Positions 48,189-57,583 of a stretch of DNA of 64,000 nucleotides are shown in pieces. Below the pieces are notes generated by a model. It was given only the letters and a program-made list of their open reading frames with translations. It was not told where the DNA came from and made no database searches. Location of the stretch: positions 152,953 to 216,952 of the forward strand of contig JACJNX010000064.1 of the NCBI GenBank assembly GCA_014695255.1, in the 5' to 3' direction. Source of the stretch: Cyanobacteria bacterium FACHB-63. Its GTDB lineage: Bacteria > Cyanobacteriota > Cyanobacteriia > Leptolyngbyales > Leptolyngbyaceae. Within the stretch, counting starts at the first letter, position 1. The number at the start of each line of letters is the position of its first letter. The position numbers and the translations under genes were made by a program.

Positions 48189-48971
48189 CTAACTCGAAGC
48201 ACTGGTGTAGAACCGGAGCGCAAATCTCCAGAAAAAGCGTGACACGAATAAAAGCACGATCGCTAAGATTCCCGCCCCGATGATCCAGCTAAACTCGGTT
48301 CGTCCTAACATTGCTTCGGCTGGAATTGTGGTGAGAAATGCAACCGGAACAATAAACGTGAAAAAGAATTGATAAACGATCGGATAAGCTGCCATCGGAT
48401 ATCGTCCTGCTTCGATTAATCCGCGCAATACTTCAGTGACATTGTAAATCTTGACAAACCAAATGCTAGTTGCACCCAGCATGAACCACAAGCTATATAA
48501 AATTGCTAATCCGAATACCAATGGAATTAGACTAATTAAGTAAGCGTTGGGCTGAATGCCAAGCTTACCACCTGCATAGAAAATGACGATCGCACCAAAA
48601 AGAATATCCGGCAATCCCCACGGCGAAATCGTGTGACCCGATAACCAGAACTGGGAGCTAATCGGTTTCAGCAACACAAAATCGAGTGTCCCTTCTTGCA
48701 CATGGCGAACGATTCGATTCAGATTTGGCGCTAGAAACGTACCAGAAAAGCCTTCTAATAGCGTAAAAATTCCCACCACGATTAAGGCTTCCTCCCATCG
48801 CCAGCCCGCAAACGTGTAGCCTCCTTGATAGAACAGAAACAATCCGAACAAGCTGCCAATTAAACCCCCAAAGCTGGTAAACGCTGCAATCACGAAATTA
48901 ATTCGATACTCTAATTCAGCCGCGATCGCAGTTTGCCAAAACAATCTTAAAACTCGAAAATACCGCTTCAT
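48189..48971 (-). CDS. ABC-2 type permease (DUF990), subunit B
   Basis: The 260-residue protein has about six membrane segments and the DUF990-type motif HVQEGTLDFVLLKPISSQFW, followed by LVFGLAILYSLWFMLGATS and EAGRYPMAAYPI. It is one half of an ABC exporter membrane unit. The ATG at 48971 overlaps the stop of the upstream permease as ATGA. No ABC ATPase gene is adjacent. Confidence 0.88.
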   Translation of the reverse strand: MKRYFRVLRLFWQTAIAAELEYRINFVIAAFTSFGGLIGSLFGLFLFYQGGYTFAGWRWEEALIVVGIFTLLEGFSGTFLAPNLNRIVRHVQEGTLDFVLLKPISSQFWLSGHTISPWGLPDILFGAIVIFYAGGKLGIQPNAYLISLIPLVFGLAILYSLWFMLGATSIWFVKIYNVTEVLRGLIEAGRYPMAAYPIVYQFFFTFIVPVAFLTTIPAEAMLGRTEFSWIIGAGILAIVLLFVSRFFWRFALRFYTSASS

Positions 48972-49756
48972 GCCCCCATCCCCGAATATTGCTTCAACCC
49001 TTGCCGCCACAGCCAGCGATTTAGTACAAAAAATGCTGCACTCCAGCCAATCATGACGAGAAATCCCTGCGCTAAATTCGTTGGTAATCCTGTCAGGATG
49101 CCAGCAGGAAAATTAACTAGATAAGGAAATGGTGTAAAGAGCGCGATCGTTCTCACCACAGGTGGAAACACTTCGAGCGGCGCAATCACACCAGAAAGAA
49201 ATAGATAAAACAAAAACCAAAATTCTTGTAGCGAACTCGCCCGCTCTGTCCAGAAGGCTAATAACGCCAACGTATATTGAATCAGGAAGTTTAGCGTAAA
49301 TGCTAATGCGATCGACAACGCAAACAAAATCACTGTTGGAAAGCTGGGAACCCAGATCGCAGACGGATACAGAAAGAAGAATAAAACAATCAGTAAAAGT
49401 GCAAAGGGAATTCGAGCGAATCGTTCTGCTACATGAGAAAAGACATGATGCCAAACCGGATCGATCGGCTGCAATAACCTCAGCGATAATTTACCTTCAA
49501 CGACTTCGCGCTCAAACTCCCAAATCACCCAAACTACCGTTAATTGCCGTACCAAGAAAACCGCTAAGAAGTACCGTGCAAAATCAGTCGGAGACAATCC
49601 AAAATTACTCTGACGTGCTGCCTGTATCCAGACACCCATCAAAATAATCGGTAACGATCCCGAAAGTACCCATAGAATCAACTCTGCTCGATATTCCACC
49701 ATGTAGGCGTAATACACCAGCAGCAAAGTTTTAACCACCCGAAAAAGCCGCTTCAT
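48968..49756 (-). CDS. ABC-2 type permease (DUF990), subunit A
   Basis: The 262-residue product has six hydrophobic segments and the sister motif FEREVVEGKLSLRLLQPIDP, the same loop that appears in subunit B. It overlaps subunit B by 4 bases, so the two are made together and likely pair as a heterodimer. Their ATPase must be encoded elsewhere. Substrate unknown. Confidence 0.88.
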   Translation of the reverse strand: MKRLFRVVKTLLLVYYAYMVEYRAELILWVLSGSLPIILMGVWIQAARQSNFGLSPTDFARYFLAVFLVRQLTVVWVIWEFEREVVEGKLSLRLLQPIDPVWHHVFSHVAERFARIPFALLLIVLFFFLYPSAIWVPSFPTVILFALSIALAFTLNFLIQYTLALLAFWTERASSLQEFWFLFYLFLSGVIAPLEVFPPVVRTIALFTPFPYLVNFPAGILTGLPTNLAQGFLVMIGWSAAFFVLNRWLWRQGLKQYSGMGA

Positions 49757-49800
49757 GTCTTTAGATTTCTGGACTGATATTCATGCTAGTCGGAAAAGTT

Positions 49801-50559
49801 TTAAGTTTCCTGCTTCAATCGTTCGATTTCGTGAATCACACGATCGCGGCTTGCTAATAGATGCGACACGATCGTATTCACTGCCTGACCCGTATTGCGA
49901 GATGAAATCGCATTATAAATCTCTCGATGTTCCTGCCGAATCTCTAACACTTGAGAATTGCGTTGTAGCGTTTGAATCCGCAAAAGCGCCATTTGATCAA
50001 ACACTTGATCGAGCAGCGAAGTGAGCCATTGATTGCCAGAACTGCGGGCGATTGATCGATGAAATTGATAATCCAAATTCAGCAATTCAGCATTGGACGA
50101 ATGCGATCGTTGCGCTTGTTCTGCGGCAAGCACTAATTCATGTAGCGCTGCAAGATCAGTCTCCGTCGCATTTTTACAGGCTCCCGCCACCGCAAGCTGC
50201 TCTAGTGCAATGCGGCAAGTGTAAAGCTGTTCCGCATCCTGCATTGATAGAGTGGCGACCCTGAGCGTTCCGGCACTGTCGATCGTGATCAAATTCTCTT
50301 GCTGAAGTTGGCGAATTGCTTCTCGAATTGGGGTACGACTCACCTGTAGCTGCTTCGCAAGCTGAGTCTCGACCAATCGCGTTCCAGAAGGAATTTCACC
50401 GGATAGAATTGCCGATCGCAGCGCTTGATACGCTTGTACCTGCAAAGACTGCCGCCGAGCAAGGGGAACCATCCGCTCAGCCTCGGCGGATTGTGGAGAT
50501 CGATTGAATCGTTCGTTGCCTGAATGCAAACTGCCCTTCCCTTGACTCAACTGAAACAT
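49801..50559 (-). CDS. GntR/FadR-family transcriptional regulator
   Basis: The 252-residue product has a winged HTH (LQVQAYQALRSAILSGEIPS then LAKQLQVSRTPIREAIRQL) and a C-terminal all-helical FCD effector domain with ARSSGNQWLTSLLDQVFD and metal-binding histidines (FHRSIA, EHREIYNAI, HLLASR). These regulators respond to organic acids or related ligands. It is adjacent to, and divergent from, rnhA. The ATG at 50559 is used; a start 9 codons upstream is possible. Confidence 0.88.
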   Translation of the reverse strand: MFQLSQGKGSLHSGNERFNRSPQSAEAERMVPLARRQSLQVQAYQALRSAILSGEIPSGTRLVETQLAKQLQVSRTPIREAIRQLQQENLITIDSAGTLRVATLSMQDAEQLYTCRIALEQLAVAGACKNATETDLAALHELVLAAEQAQRSHSSNAELLNLDYQFHRSIARSSGNQWLTSLLDQVFDQMALLRIQTLQRNSQVLEIRQEHREIYNAISSRNTGQAVNTIVSHLLASRDRVIHEIERLKQET

Positions 50560-50621
50560 TCTACTTTGAAACCATAGATTGAACACGAATACGGTAGTCT
50601 AGATCAGCTTTGGAATTGACC

Positions 50622-51434
50622 ATGACTTCTCGCACGATTCAGAAAATCTACACCGATGGAGCTTGCTCCGGCAATCCAGGTCCAGGCGGTTGGGGCACAG
50701 TCGTTTACTTCGCCGATGGAACCGTGCAGGAACTTGGGGGATACGAGCCAGAGACGACTAATAATCGTATGGAGATGCAAGCGGCGATCGCAGCCCTCGA
50801 CTTTTACCGCGCTTCGGGACAGTCCCAAGTCGTCGCCCTCTACACCGACAGCGAATATGTGAAAAACGGGATTACCAAATGGTTATCCGGCTGGAAGAAA
50901 AAAGGTTGGAAAACCTCGACCGGAAAACCTGTGCTGAATCAGGATCTTTGGGAACAACTCGACGAACTCGATTCCCCTAAAGTGGAGTGGCGCTATGTGC
51001 GTGGACATTCAGGTGATCCCGGTAACGAGCGCTGTGATGTCATTGCCCGATCGTTCTCCCTGGGCAAACAGCCTTCCCTTAAAACCCCTGATACTCCACT
51101 CCCTACTTCCCCACTCCCCACTTCCTCACTCCCCACTCCCCCAACGCCAGAAGCTCCTATGACTGATGCCTCATCGCCCATTGACTCACAGGACAATCTT
51201 CCCCGCGAAGTCCGGGTCGAGCAGCTTCGCAACTTGGTTGATACGCTGCAAATGGCAGATGAAATCGCCAGTAAAGGCTATCTGATCAGTAGCTCAGAGC
51301 TTGCAGACTTGATGGACATCAATGCGAATGCCGTGACTAGCCGTGGGGATCACTGGGTTTGGCGCAATTGGGTAGTTTCAAGAGTGCGACGAGAAGGAAA
51401 TCAGATTCTCTGGCAGCTAGAGCGAGTGGATTAA
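50622..51434 (+). CDS. rnhA: Ribonuclease HI with C-terminal extension
   Basis: Residues about 1-145 are RNase HI with all four catalytic acids: [40 protein letters not shown] and [13 protein letters not shown] 40-residue Pro/Thr/Ser linker then leads to a roughly 75-residue domain ([40 protein letters not shown]). The linker DNA at about 51,096-51,145 is a run of CACTCCC-type heptamers. RNase HI removes RNA from RNA:DNA hybrids. The extra domain is typical of cyanobacteria and may bind nucleic acid. Length 270 versus about 150 in Escherichia coli. Confidence 0.95.
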   Translation: MTSRTIQKIYTDGACSGNPGPGGWGTVVYFADGTVQELGGYEPETTNNRMEMQAAIAALDFYRASGQSQVVALYTDSEYVKNGITKWLSGWKKKGWKTSTGKPVLNQDLWEQLDELDSPKVEWRYVRGHSGDPGNERCDVIARSFSLGKQPSLKTPDTPLPTSPLPTSSLPTPPTPEAPMTDASSPIDSQDNLPREVRVEQLRNLVDTLQMADEIASKGYLISSSELADLMDINANAVTSRGDHWVWRNWVVSRVRREGNQILWQLERVD

Positions 51435-51440
51435 AAACGC

Positions 51441-51469
51441 AAAAACTCCGACTGTCTAAGTCGGAGTTT
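51441..51469 (-). terminator. Terminator of the ChaB-like gene (minus strand)
   Basis: AAACTCCGACT at 51443-51453 and AGTCGGAGTTT at 51459-51469 form an 11-bp stem with a 5-base loop. On the minus strand the stem ends in a T-run (A-run at 51441-51445), a classic rho-independent terminator. It also lies just past the rnhA stop and may serve both genes. Confidence 0.8.
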
Positions 51470-51487
51470 GATAAGGTGCGATCGACT

Positions 51488-51889
51488 CTAGCTTGCGCTA
51501 CCACCTACACCAGAACCGATGGTGCGATCTCCCGGCTCGCTCTTACGGTGCCAGCTTCCGTCTTCGCTACGATTAAAGCCTTGCTTCACACTATTCCAAG
51601 CAACTTGCATTGCAGCTTCACGACTTAGACCGTCATGCTGCGAGTTCTTGAACGCAGTCATGAAGACTTGATCTGCACCATCTAAAAGCTTGTCAGTGAC
51701 TTCAGAGGGCAACTGTTCATTTTGCTCATCGACATCGTCGCGCTGAGCTGCAATTTTATCCGCATCAGATTTCGGCGTTGCTAGATTGGCTTGATCTTCA
51801 GGGGTTCTAACGCTATCAACAGCTTCTAACTGCATATCCTCAGCACTAATCTGGGGATTAGATTGAGTCCGTTCGCTTCCAGTTGGCAT
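51488..51889 (-). CDS. ChaB-like protein with acidic N-terminus
   Basis: The 133-residue product has a disordered acidic first half and a C-terminal segment EQLPSEVTDKLLDG, VFMTAFKNSQHDGLSREAAM, AWNSVKQGF that matches the ChaB fold (LP, then helices ending in AW-xx-VK). ChaB was linked to cation transport in Escherichia coli, but its true role is unclear. No cation transporter gene is nearby. Confidence 0.75.
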   Translation of the reverse strand: MPTGSERTQSNPQISAEDMQLEAVDSVRTPEDQANLATPKSDADKIAAQRDDVDEQNEQLPSEVTDKLLDGADQVFMTAFKNSQHDGLSREAAMQVAWNSVKQGFNRSEDGSWHRKSEPGDRTIGSGVGGSAS

Positions 51890-52007
51890 AATGTATAACT
51901 CCTAGTTTTTAAATCTGGAATCATCCTAGGGGGATCAATTTCTATTCACATCTTTCAAAAGAAAGTTTGTCTCAGAATTGATCTCTATCTGTCTACGGAG
52001 ATCGTTG

Positions 52008-52871
52008 TTACGGATTGCAGTAGGAGCAGTACATCGGTTCGGCAGTTCGTTTTTCATCTGGATAAAGCCTATCTTGCTCAAATCCACATTTTTGGCATTG
52101 GTAAGTTTCAGCTAAAACTAAATCGGTCGGACTGCCGCACCAACCACAAGGTAAGCCCCGTTTTACCGTCGATACTGTAAATCCGGGCGTTAAGCAGTTC
52201 GGACAGCATTGTTTGAGCTTTTCAACGAGATCGCGGGTCGCTTGCTCGATCGCTTTCATCCGCGTAGGATTGTGCATTGCTCGCATATCTGTCTCAATGT
52301 GGATGCTTCCAGTTTGTGATCGTGCGAGAGCAATCAATACTGATTCTTGCAGTTGGTCAAAATCTGCAATACCTTTAACAATCTCCAATCGATCAGTCGA
52401 GTCCTTGCAGACCATAACAACTAATCTATGCTCAGGAAACCCCACTTTGATCGCAAATTCATACGCTTCCTCAAAACTAGAAATGCTACGGTGATTGAAA
52501 TTCGTTTCAGTTGAGATCACTTCTCCAATCACTTCTAGACCGTTTAACCGATCAATTAAGAGAATCAATTCGCGATCGCAAGGCAGCATCGGAAGCGCAG
52601 GATGAGGAGCAAAACTTCCTTCAGAAGCGATCGCTAAATCCATGCCCGTCTGTTCGAGTGCAGACAGTGCTTTTCTTCTTGCCGCCTCTAATTGATCCCC
52701 CGATCGTGTAATTTCCCGCGTAAATGTGCCAAACTGATCAGTATTGAAATTCTTTGGAACATGAATTTTTAAGCCAAGTTCGAGTTCTAGAATAGGCGCG
52801 ATCACCACCTCCTTATGGTGCATCGTCGCGAGGACTGCAACTCGATTTTGGAACAGATGAAAAGAAGACAT
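52008..52871 (-). CDS. DUF6671-like protein with zinc-ribbon tail
   Basis: The 287-residue product has an N-terminal globular domain (RVAVLATMHHKEVVIAPIL, AIASEGSFAPHPALPMLPCD, GEVISTETNF) and two C-terminal Cys pairs (CCPNCLTPG, CGWCGSP, CQKCGF, CSYC) that would bind two zinc ions. It matches the pattern of DUF6671. It is soluble and of unknown function. It stands alone, upstream and divergent from the S1 gene. Confidence 0.78.
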   Translation of the reverse strand: MSSFHLFQNRVAVLATMHHKEVVIAPILELELGLKIHVPKNFNTDQFGTFTREITRSGDQLEAARRKALSALEQTGMDLAIASEGSFAPHPALPMLPCDRELILLIDRLNGLEVIGEVISTETNFNHRSISSFEEAYEFAIKVGFPEHRLVVMVCKDSTDRLEIVKGIADFDQLQESVLIALARSQTGSIHIETDMRAMHNPTRMKAIEQATRDLVEKLKQCCPNCLTPGFTVSTVKRGLPCGWCGSPTDLVLAETYQCQKCGFEQDRLYPDEKRTAEPMYCSYCNP

Positions 52872-53126
52872 GGGTGAAGAAATCCTAGGCGATGTCGATC
52901 GTATCTTGATTATTTTCGCCTAATAAAATCATCAAAGAACTTGAGAAACAGAAGATCCGGTTCACCCCGAATTGGGTTATGATGATGCTTCTGAATACTT
53001 AATGCGTCTAAATAGATCGCGGCTGAGAAAAATCATCAGCGATCAAAGGTGTCGGCTGCACATCTTCTGTGTGCGTTGCATCGATAGGAGGCAAATTTTA
53101 ACGGAGACAACTGGGAAACGTTTAGC

Positions 53127-54140
53127 ATGGTCAATCAGAACACAGTAGCGATGGATGTTGGTTTCACTCACGAGGATTTCGCGGCTTTACTGGATAAATA
53201 CGACTATCACTTCAGTCCGGGAGATGTCGTCGCGGGAACCGTGTTTAGCTTAGAGCCAAGAGGCGCTTTGATTGACATCGGTGCGAAAACAGCGGCATAT
53301 ATTCCGATCCAGGAAATGTCGATCAATCGCATTGATGCCCCGGAAGAAGTGTTGCAGTCGAACGAAACACGCGAATTTTTCATCCTCGCTGATGAGAATG
53401 AAGATGGTCAGTTGACTCTCTCTATTCGACGCATTGAGTATATGCGGGCTTGGGAACGAGTGCGCCAACTTCAAGCCGAAGATGCAACGGTACGATCGCT
53501 GGTGTTTGCGACGAACCGGGGCGGTGCGCTGGTACGGATTGAGGGCTTACGTGGGTTTATTCCCGGTTCTCACATCAGCACTCGGAAGCCGAAGGAAGAA
53601 TTAGTCGGCGAAGAGTTGCCGCTGAAGTTTTTGGAAGTGGACGAAGAGCGCAACCGTTTGGTTCTGAGCCATCGTCGTGCGCTGGTTGAACGTAAGATGA
53701 ACCGCTTGGAAGTCGGCGAAGTCGTGATCGGAACGGTACGGGGCATCAAGCCTTATGGTGCGTTTATCGATATCGGCGGAGTCAGCGGTCTATTGCACAT
53801 TTCCGAAATCTCCCACGATCACATCGATACGCCGCACAGCGTGTTTAACGTCAATGACGAAGTGAAAGTCATGATCATTGACCTTGATGCAGAGCGGGGA
53901 CGGATTTCGCTGTCAACCAAGCAGCTTGAACCGGAACCCGGCGATATGGTGAAGAACCCGCAAGTGGTTTACGACAAGGCTGAAGAAATGGCAGCGAAGT
54001 ACCGCGAGAACATGAAGCAACAGCAGGGCGGTGCAGTTCCTGCGATCGAGATTCCGGTTGCCATTGATGCTCCCGCCGCAGTCGAGGAAGAAGTTGAGAT
54101 CGAGGTCGAGGCAATTCCTGAAGCGATCGAAGCTGAATAA
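53127..54140 (+). CDS. rpsA: 30S ribosomal protein S1
   Basis: The 337-residue protein has three S1 RNA-binding domains (about 32-101, 119-183 and 200-268: GDVVAGTVFSLEPRGALIDI, GGALVRIEGLRGFIPGSHIS, GEVVIGTVRGIKPYGAFIDI), and a C-terminal acidic tail rich in Glu, Val and Ile. It is the short cyanobacterial/plastid S1, compared with six domains in Escherichia coli. It binds mRNA to start translation. A strong terminator follows. Confidence 0.96.
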   Translation: MVNQNTVAMDVGFTHEDFAALLDKYDYHFSPGDVVAGTVFSLEPRGALIDIGAKTAAYIPIQEMSINRIDAPEEVLQSNETREFFILADENEDGQLTLSIRRIEYMRAWERVRQLQAEDATVRSLVFATNRGGALVRIEGLRGFIPGSHISTRKPKEELVGEELPLKFLEVDEERNRLVLSHRRALVERKMNRLEVGEVVIGTVRGIKPYGAFIDIGGVSGLLHISEISHDHIDTPHSVFNVNDEVKVMIIDLDAERGRISLSTKQLEPEPGDMVKNPQVVYDKAEEMAAKYRENMKQQQGGAVPAIEIPVAIDAPAAVEEEVEIEVEAIPEAIEAE

Positions 54141-54164
54141 TTCAATTACGTAATTAACTTAGAT

Positions 54165-54188
54165 GAGAGGGAGCAATCCCTCTTTTTT
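54165..54188 (+). terminator. Rho-independent terminator of rpsA
   Basis: AGAGGGA at 54166-54172, loop GCAA, TCCCTCT at 54177-54183, then TTTTT. It sits 26 bases after the S1 stop and 9 before the HAD gene ATG. Confidence 0.85.
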
Positions 54189-54196
54189 ATTGACGT

Positions 54197-55012
54197 ATGG
54201 CACGCATTCTTTGTAACGACGTTCGCTTTGATGCGATCGAAGCCGTGATTTTCGATAAAGATGGTACACTCGCAAATTCGCATCAATATCTGCGGCACTT
54301 GGGAGAAAAACGGGCGGATGCGATCGTGGGGGCTTTGAGAACTGCACTAGATCAAGAAATTTCGCTTCGGTTTGGGCGGGTTGTGCCCCAAACGCAGCAA
54401 ATCAACTGGATCACCCTAAAAACTGCAATTCTCGAAACGCTCGGATGCAACCAAGCCTCGGTCGATCCGGCTGGACGATTAGCCGTCGGAACACGCGAAG
54501 AAAATGAAAGCGCGGTAGCTTCGCTTCTCGGAGAGTTCGCCTCTCTGCTCGCAGAAACAGGATACAACCTGAATCAAGCACGATCGCTCGTTCAGGTTGC
54601 CTTTCTCGCTGCCGATCGACAACTCCCTCGCAAAGCCCCCCTAACCCCTCTTTTTGCAGGTGTAATCGAGCTAGTGGAATCACTGTATCCAGTGAAGCTT
54701 GGAATCCTCTCAAGTGACACGGAAGCGAATATTCAAGACTTTGTAAAGACCTATCAATTGTCTCCCTACTTCAGCGCGATCGTTGGTGCTCAATCCGGAA
54801 TCAGTAAACCTAATCCAAAGCTATTGGCGCTCGTTTGTGAAGCGTTAAACGTTGAGCCAGAGAAAGCTTTAGTGATTGGAGATACGAGTGCAGATACAAA
54901 ACTGACTCCCCGTTCGATCGGGGTAACTTGGGGCGGAAGTACGATCGTGCAGCTTGACGATGCGGCTGCGATCGCGGATCAACCTGCCGATATTCGGCTA
55001 TGCCACATTTGA
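54197..55012 (+). CDS. HAD-superfamily hydrolase
   Basis: The 271-residue product has HAD motifs I (AVIFDKDGTLANS), II (GILSSDTEANIQ), III (GISKPNPKLLALV) and IV (VIGDTSADTKL), with the catalytic Asp pair in DKDGT. It is a phosphatase of the Cof/phosphoglycolate-like group; the cap is an all-helical insertion. Substrate not readable. Its last 15 bases overlap the convergent receiver-domain gene. Confidence 0.92.
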   Translation: MARILCNDVRFDAIEAVIFDKDGTLANSHQYLRHLGEKRADAIVGALRTALDQEISLRFGRVVPQTQQINWITLKTAILETLGCNQASVDPAGRLAVGTREENESAVASLLGEFASLLAETGYNLNQARSLVQVAFLAADRQLPRKAPLTPLFAGVIELVESLYPVKLGILSSDTEANIQDFVKTYQLSPYFSAIVGAQSGISKPNPKLLALVCEALNVEPEKALVIGDTSADTKLTPRSIGVTWGGSTIVQLDDAAAIADQPADIRLCHI

Positions 55013-55387
55013 GTGCGGTCGTGTATAGATCGAAACCTTAGTCAGAAGTTCGTCAAAATCGATCGGCTTGCGGATCAAGTCGTTTGCGCCGATTTCGCGG
55101 TAAGGTCTCTGAAAATATTCATCGTGGGCGGTTAACAGCACGATCGGCAACGATGCAAACCGCTCATTTTGTCGAACCTGGCGAGTCACATCGTACCCAT
55201 TCAGACCTGGCATCATAATGTCGAGTAGAACCAAGTCAGGGTTGGTTTGCTCGATTTTGTCTAGAGCAGCCCTTCCGCTTAATGCAGTTTCAACGGCGTA
55301 GCCCTCCGCCTCTAGAATCGTCTGTAGCAGAATTAGGTTGTCTGCTACATCATCCACAATTAGAACTCGGTGGTTAGTTAACAGCAT
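54998..55387 (-). CDS. Stand-alone response-regulator receiver domain
   Basis: The 129-residue protein is a single CheY-like receiver: VLIVDDVADN (acidic pair), the phosphorylated Asp in LVLLDIMMPGLNGYDV, Thr in IVLLTAH and Lys in DLIRKPIDF. There is no output domain. It must signal by protein contact. No histidine kinase is adjacent. The ATG at 55387 is favoured over one at 55408. Confidence 0.93.
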   Translation of the reverse strand: MLLTNHRVLIVDDVADNLILLQTILEAEGYAVETALSGRAALDKIEQTNPDLVLLDIMMPGLNGYDVTRQVRQNERFASLPIVLLTAHDEYFQRPYREIGANDLIRKPIDFDELLTKVSIYTRPHSNVA

Positions 55388-55672
55388 GATCAAGGGCGTT
55401 TTTCTCAAACGAATACGGACTAATAGCAGGCGCCTAGCTCAACAGGATACTGTTTTCTGCGACACCCTCTGCTCTAACCGTGGATAGATTTTTGCAAGTA
55501 AATGGGATAGGAGAACACCTTTATGGTTTCAGTCAAATTACTAGATCTTTTAGACGATTTTATGAAGATACGATGAAGAAAGCTCCAATATTAACTGAGC
55601 TTGTTCGTTTTTTCCTGAATCTTACGGAGGAATGTGTACTAGCTGGATGTCCCTCCATCGGCTGAATTCTTC

Positions 55673-57583
55673 ATGATAGAACTCATCCCTGCGCTGCTTG
55701 CTCAGCAACCCTTAAAGCAAACAGCTACCCCGACACAACCGATCGAGCCTAGTTCCCTGATTCAATCTCAATCTGCGACCCCGACTGTAACTCCAGATTC
55801 GCCGATCGCAATTCCGGAATCTGTTTTCGTTCCAGTCAAAGCCACTCCCACCCCATCTCCAACTGCCAAGCCTGCTTCTCAAGCGGCTCCTGTAACCTCA
55901 AAGGTTGCCCTGCCAAAAGTCCCGCAAGCTCGCACCTCCCGCACGACTGCCCGATCCGCTCCACCTTCCAACCCGCAACCCTTAAATTCACAAACCGCTT
56001 CTAAGAATGAGCCTGTTGCACCAAAAGTGAGTTCAACAGCTCCGACAAAACCGACAGAAAAGCCTGCTCCAAGCATCGCTTCACCTTCTATTACCGTTGA
56101 AACTCCTGCTCCGACTGAACAAGCCAAGTCTAGAGTATCCAGCAGCATCGAAATTCCCGTTCCCAAACCAACGAACCAAGTTGAGCCAGAAGCGTCTGGG
56201 TCTAGAGCATCCAGCAACATCGAAATTCCCGTTCCCAAACCAGCAAACCAAATTGCGCCAGAAGCTTCTCGATCTGAGATATCCGATCGCATCAAGGTTC
56301 CTGCTCCAAAGCCAACGAACCAAGTTGCGCCAGCAACTTCTCGGTCTAGAGCATCCAGCAGCATCGAGATTCCTGTTCCCAAACCAGCAAACCAAATTGC
56401 GCCAGAAGCTTCTCGGTCTAGAGTATCCAGCGACATCGAGATTCCTGCTCCAAAGCCAGCGAACCAAGTTGCGCCAGAAACTTCTCGATCTGAGACATCC
56501 GATCGCATCGAAGTTCCTACTCCAAAACCTGCTGCTCAGACCGCTCCTCAGTCTTCCACTCAAGCGCAGAAACAACTTTTAGAACAGCGCCTTGCGGATA
56601 TCGTCTCCAGAGATCGATCGATTAAACAAGCGGCTCAGCGTGACACTTTAGTTGCTCGCGCTTACAGCTATGCAACTCAGCGACGATTTGAGCAAGCCAG
56701 AAAACTACTGCAAGACCCAGCTATTCCAGCCGAAGTACGGGGTCAAATCGCAAGCAATATCAATTCTCTGGAATCTGCTAGCCGTACAATCGGAGTTACG
56801 CCGATTAAAGCACCCACTGTTAAACGGAATAACGCAGTGCTGGTGAGTAAACGGAATAACGCAGTGCTGGTGAGAAAATCTTCAATGGTGTCTCGGAGCG
56901 TCTCAATTCCGGTTCCGCGTCCTCAGCAAGCGATTAGCATTCAGATTCCAAGAGCGATCGACTCCCTGCCCATTCAACAGAGGCCCCCTGCAACGGACTT
57001 AACGGCTCCGATCGCATCAGATGCTGGTAGCGAAAGCCAATACTCCGGTCAGGTGGTTAACCCCAAGAATCTGCAAGCGTTCAACCGCAACTTACCCCGA
57101 TTGAATTCGACGAGTCAGATTGTTTACCCCTTACCTGAACCTGTTCCCGTCACCTCTCGATTTGGCTGGCGGCGGCATCCTGTGACCGGAGTACGACGCT
57201 TTCATGCAGGCGTAGATTTGGGTGCAGGGCAGGGAACCCCTGTGATTGCATCGCGGGGCGGAAAAGTGAAAATCGCCGATCGTATGGGTGGCTATGGGCT
57301 TGCGATCGTGCTACAGCAGCCAAATGGAGCGCAAGATACTCTTTATGCTCACTTGTCCCAAATTTTCGTGCGTCCGGGGGAAACGATTCAACCGGGAGCC
57401 ATTATTGGGCGCGTTGGCAGTACAGGACTCTCGACGGGGCCACATTTACACTATGAGGCGCGACGCAAGACGAATTCTGGATGGGTAGCGGTTGATCCAG
57501 GCGGACAGCTTGAGGCGGCACGAGTTCGATTGGTGCAGGCTCGACGGATTGAAGCGCAGTCCTCATCGAATCAGGGTGGATAG
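55673..57583 (+). CDS. M23-family metallopeptidase with tandem-repeat stalk
   Basis: The 636-residue protein has a Pro/Thr/Ser-rich front, six 24-residue repeats at about residues 153-296 (SSxIEIPVPKPANQxAPE type), a helical segment, and a C-terminal M23 peptidase/lysostaphin domain: FGWRRHPVTG, FHAGVDLGAGQGTPV and GPHLHYEARR, with all zinc ligands present. It should cleave or bind peptidoglycan crosslinks. There is no clear signal peptide: the ATG at 55673 is the first possible start, with TAG upstream in frame. Repeats are described separately. Confidence 0.9.
   Translation: MIELIPALLAQQPLKQTATPTQPIEPSSLIQSQSATPTVTPDSPIAIPESVFVPVKATPTPSPTAKPASQAAPVTSKVALPKVPQARTSRTTARSAPPSNPQPLNSQTASKNEPVAPKVSSTAPTKPTEKPAPSIASPSITVETPAPTEQAKSRVSSSIEIPVPKPTNQVEPEASGSRASSNIEIPVPKPANQIAPEASRSEISDRIKVPAPKPTNQVAPATSRSRASSSIEIPVPKPANQIAPEASRSRVSSDIEIPAPKPANQVAPETSRSETSDRIEVPTPKPAAQTAPQSSTQAQKQLLEQRLADIVSRDRSIKQAAQRDTLVARAYSYATQRRFEQARKLLQDPAIPAEVRGQIASNINSLESASRTIGVTPIKAPTVKRNNAVLVSKRNNAVLVRKSSMVSRSVSIPVPRPQQAISIQIPRAIDSLPIQQRPPATDLTAPIASDAGSESQYSGQVVNPKNLQAFNRNLPRLNSTSQIVYPLPEPVPVTSRFGWRRHPVTGVRRFHAGVDLGAGQGTPVIASRGGKVKIADRMGGYGLAIVLQQPNGAQDTLYAHLSQIFVRPGETIQPGAIIGRVGSTGLSTGPHLHYEARRKTNSGWVAVDPGGQLEAARVRLVQARRIEAQSSSNQGG
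56129..56560 (+). repeat. Six 72-bp tandem repeats within the M23 gene
   Basis: Six consecutive 72-base units each encode 24 residues. Units 1, 2, 4 and 5 share SS-x-IEIP(V/A)PKP, and units 3 and 6 share SDRI-x-VP-x-PKP, so the array also has a period of three units (216 bases). The order fits duplication of a three-unit block. Confidence 0.9.
56821..56874 (+). repeat. Perfect 27-bp tandem duplication within the M23 gene
   Basis: A 27-base block (starting TAAACGGAATAACGCAGTGC) occurs twice without a difference at 56821-56847 and 56848-56874, adding nine residues (KRNNAVLVS) in frame. The absence of changes suggests a recent event. Confidence 0.92.

Noticed and set aside
55480..55665. A 61-codon frame before the M23 gene
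   Set aside because: There is no ribosome-binding site and the composition is not protein-like; the region is most likely an upstream leader.
55879..56575. Long open frames on both strands over the M23 repeat region, with attractive repetitive proteins
   Set aside because: The repeat unit is 72 bases, a multiple of three, so any stop-free unit opens several frames at once. The plus frame ending in the M23 domain is the real one.
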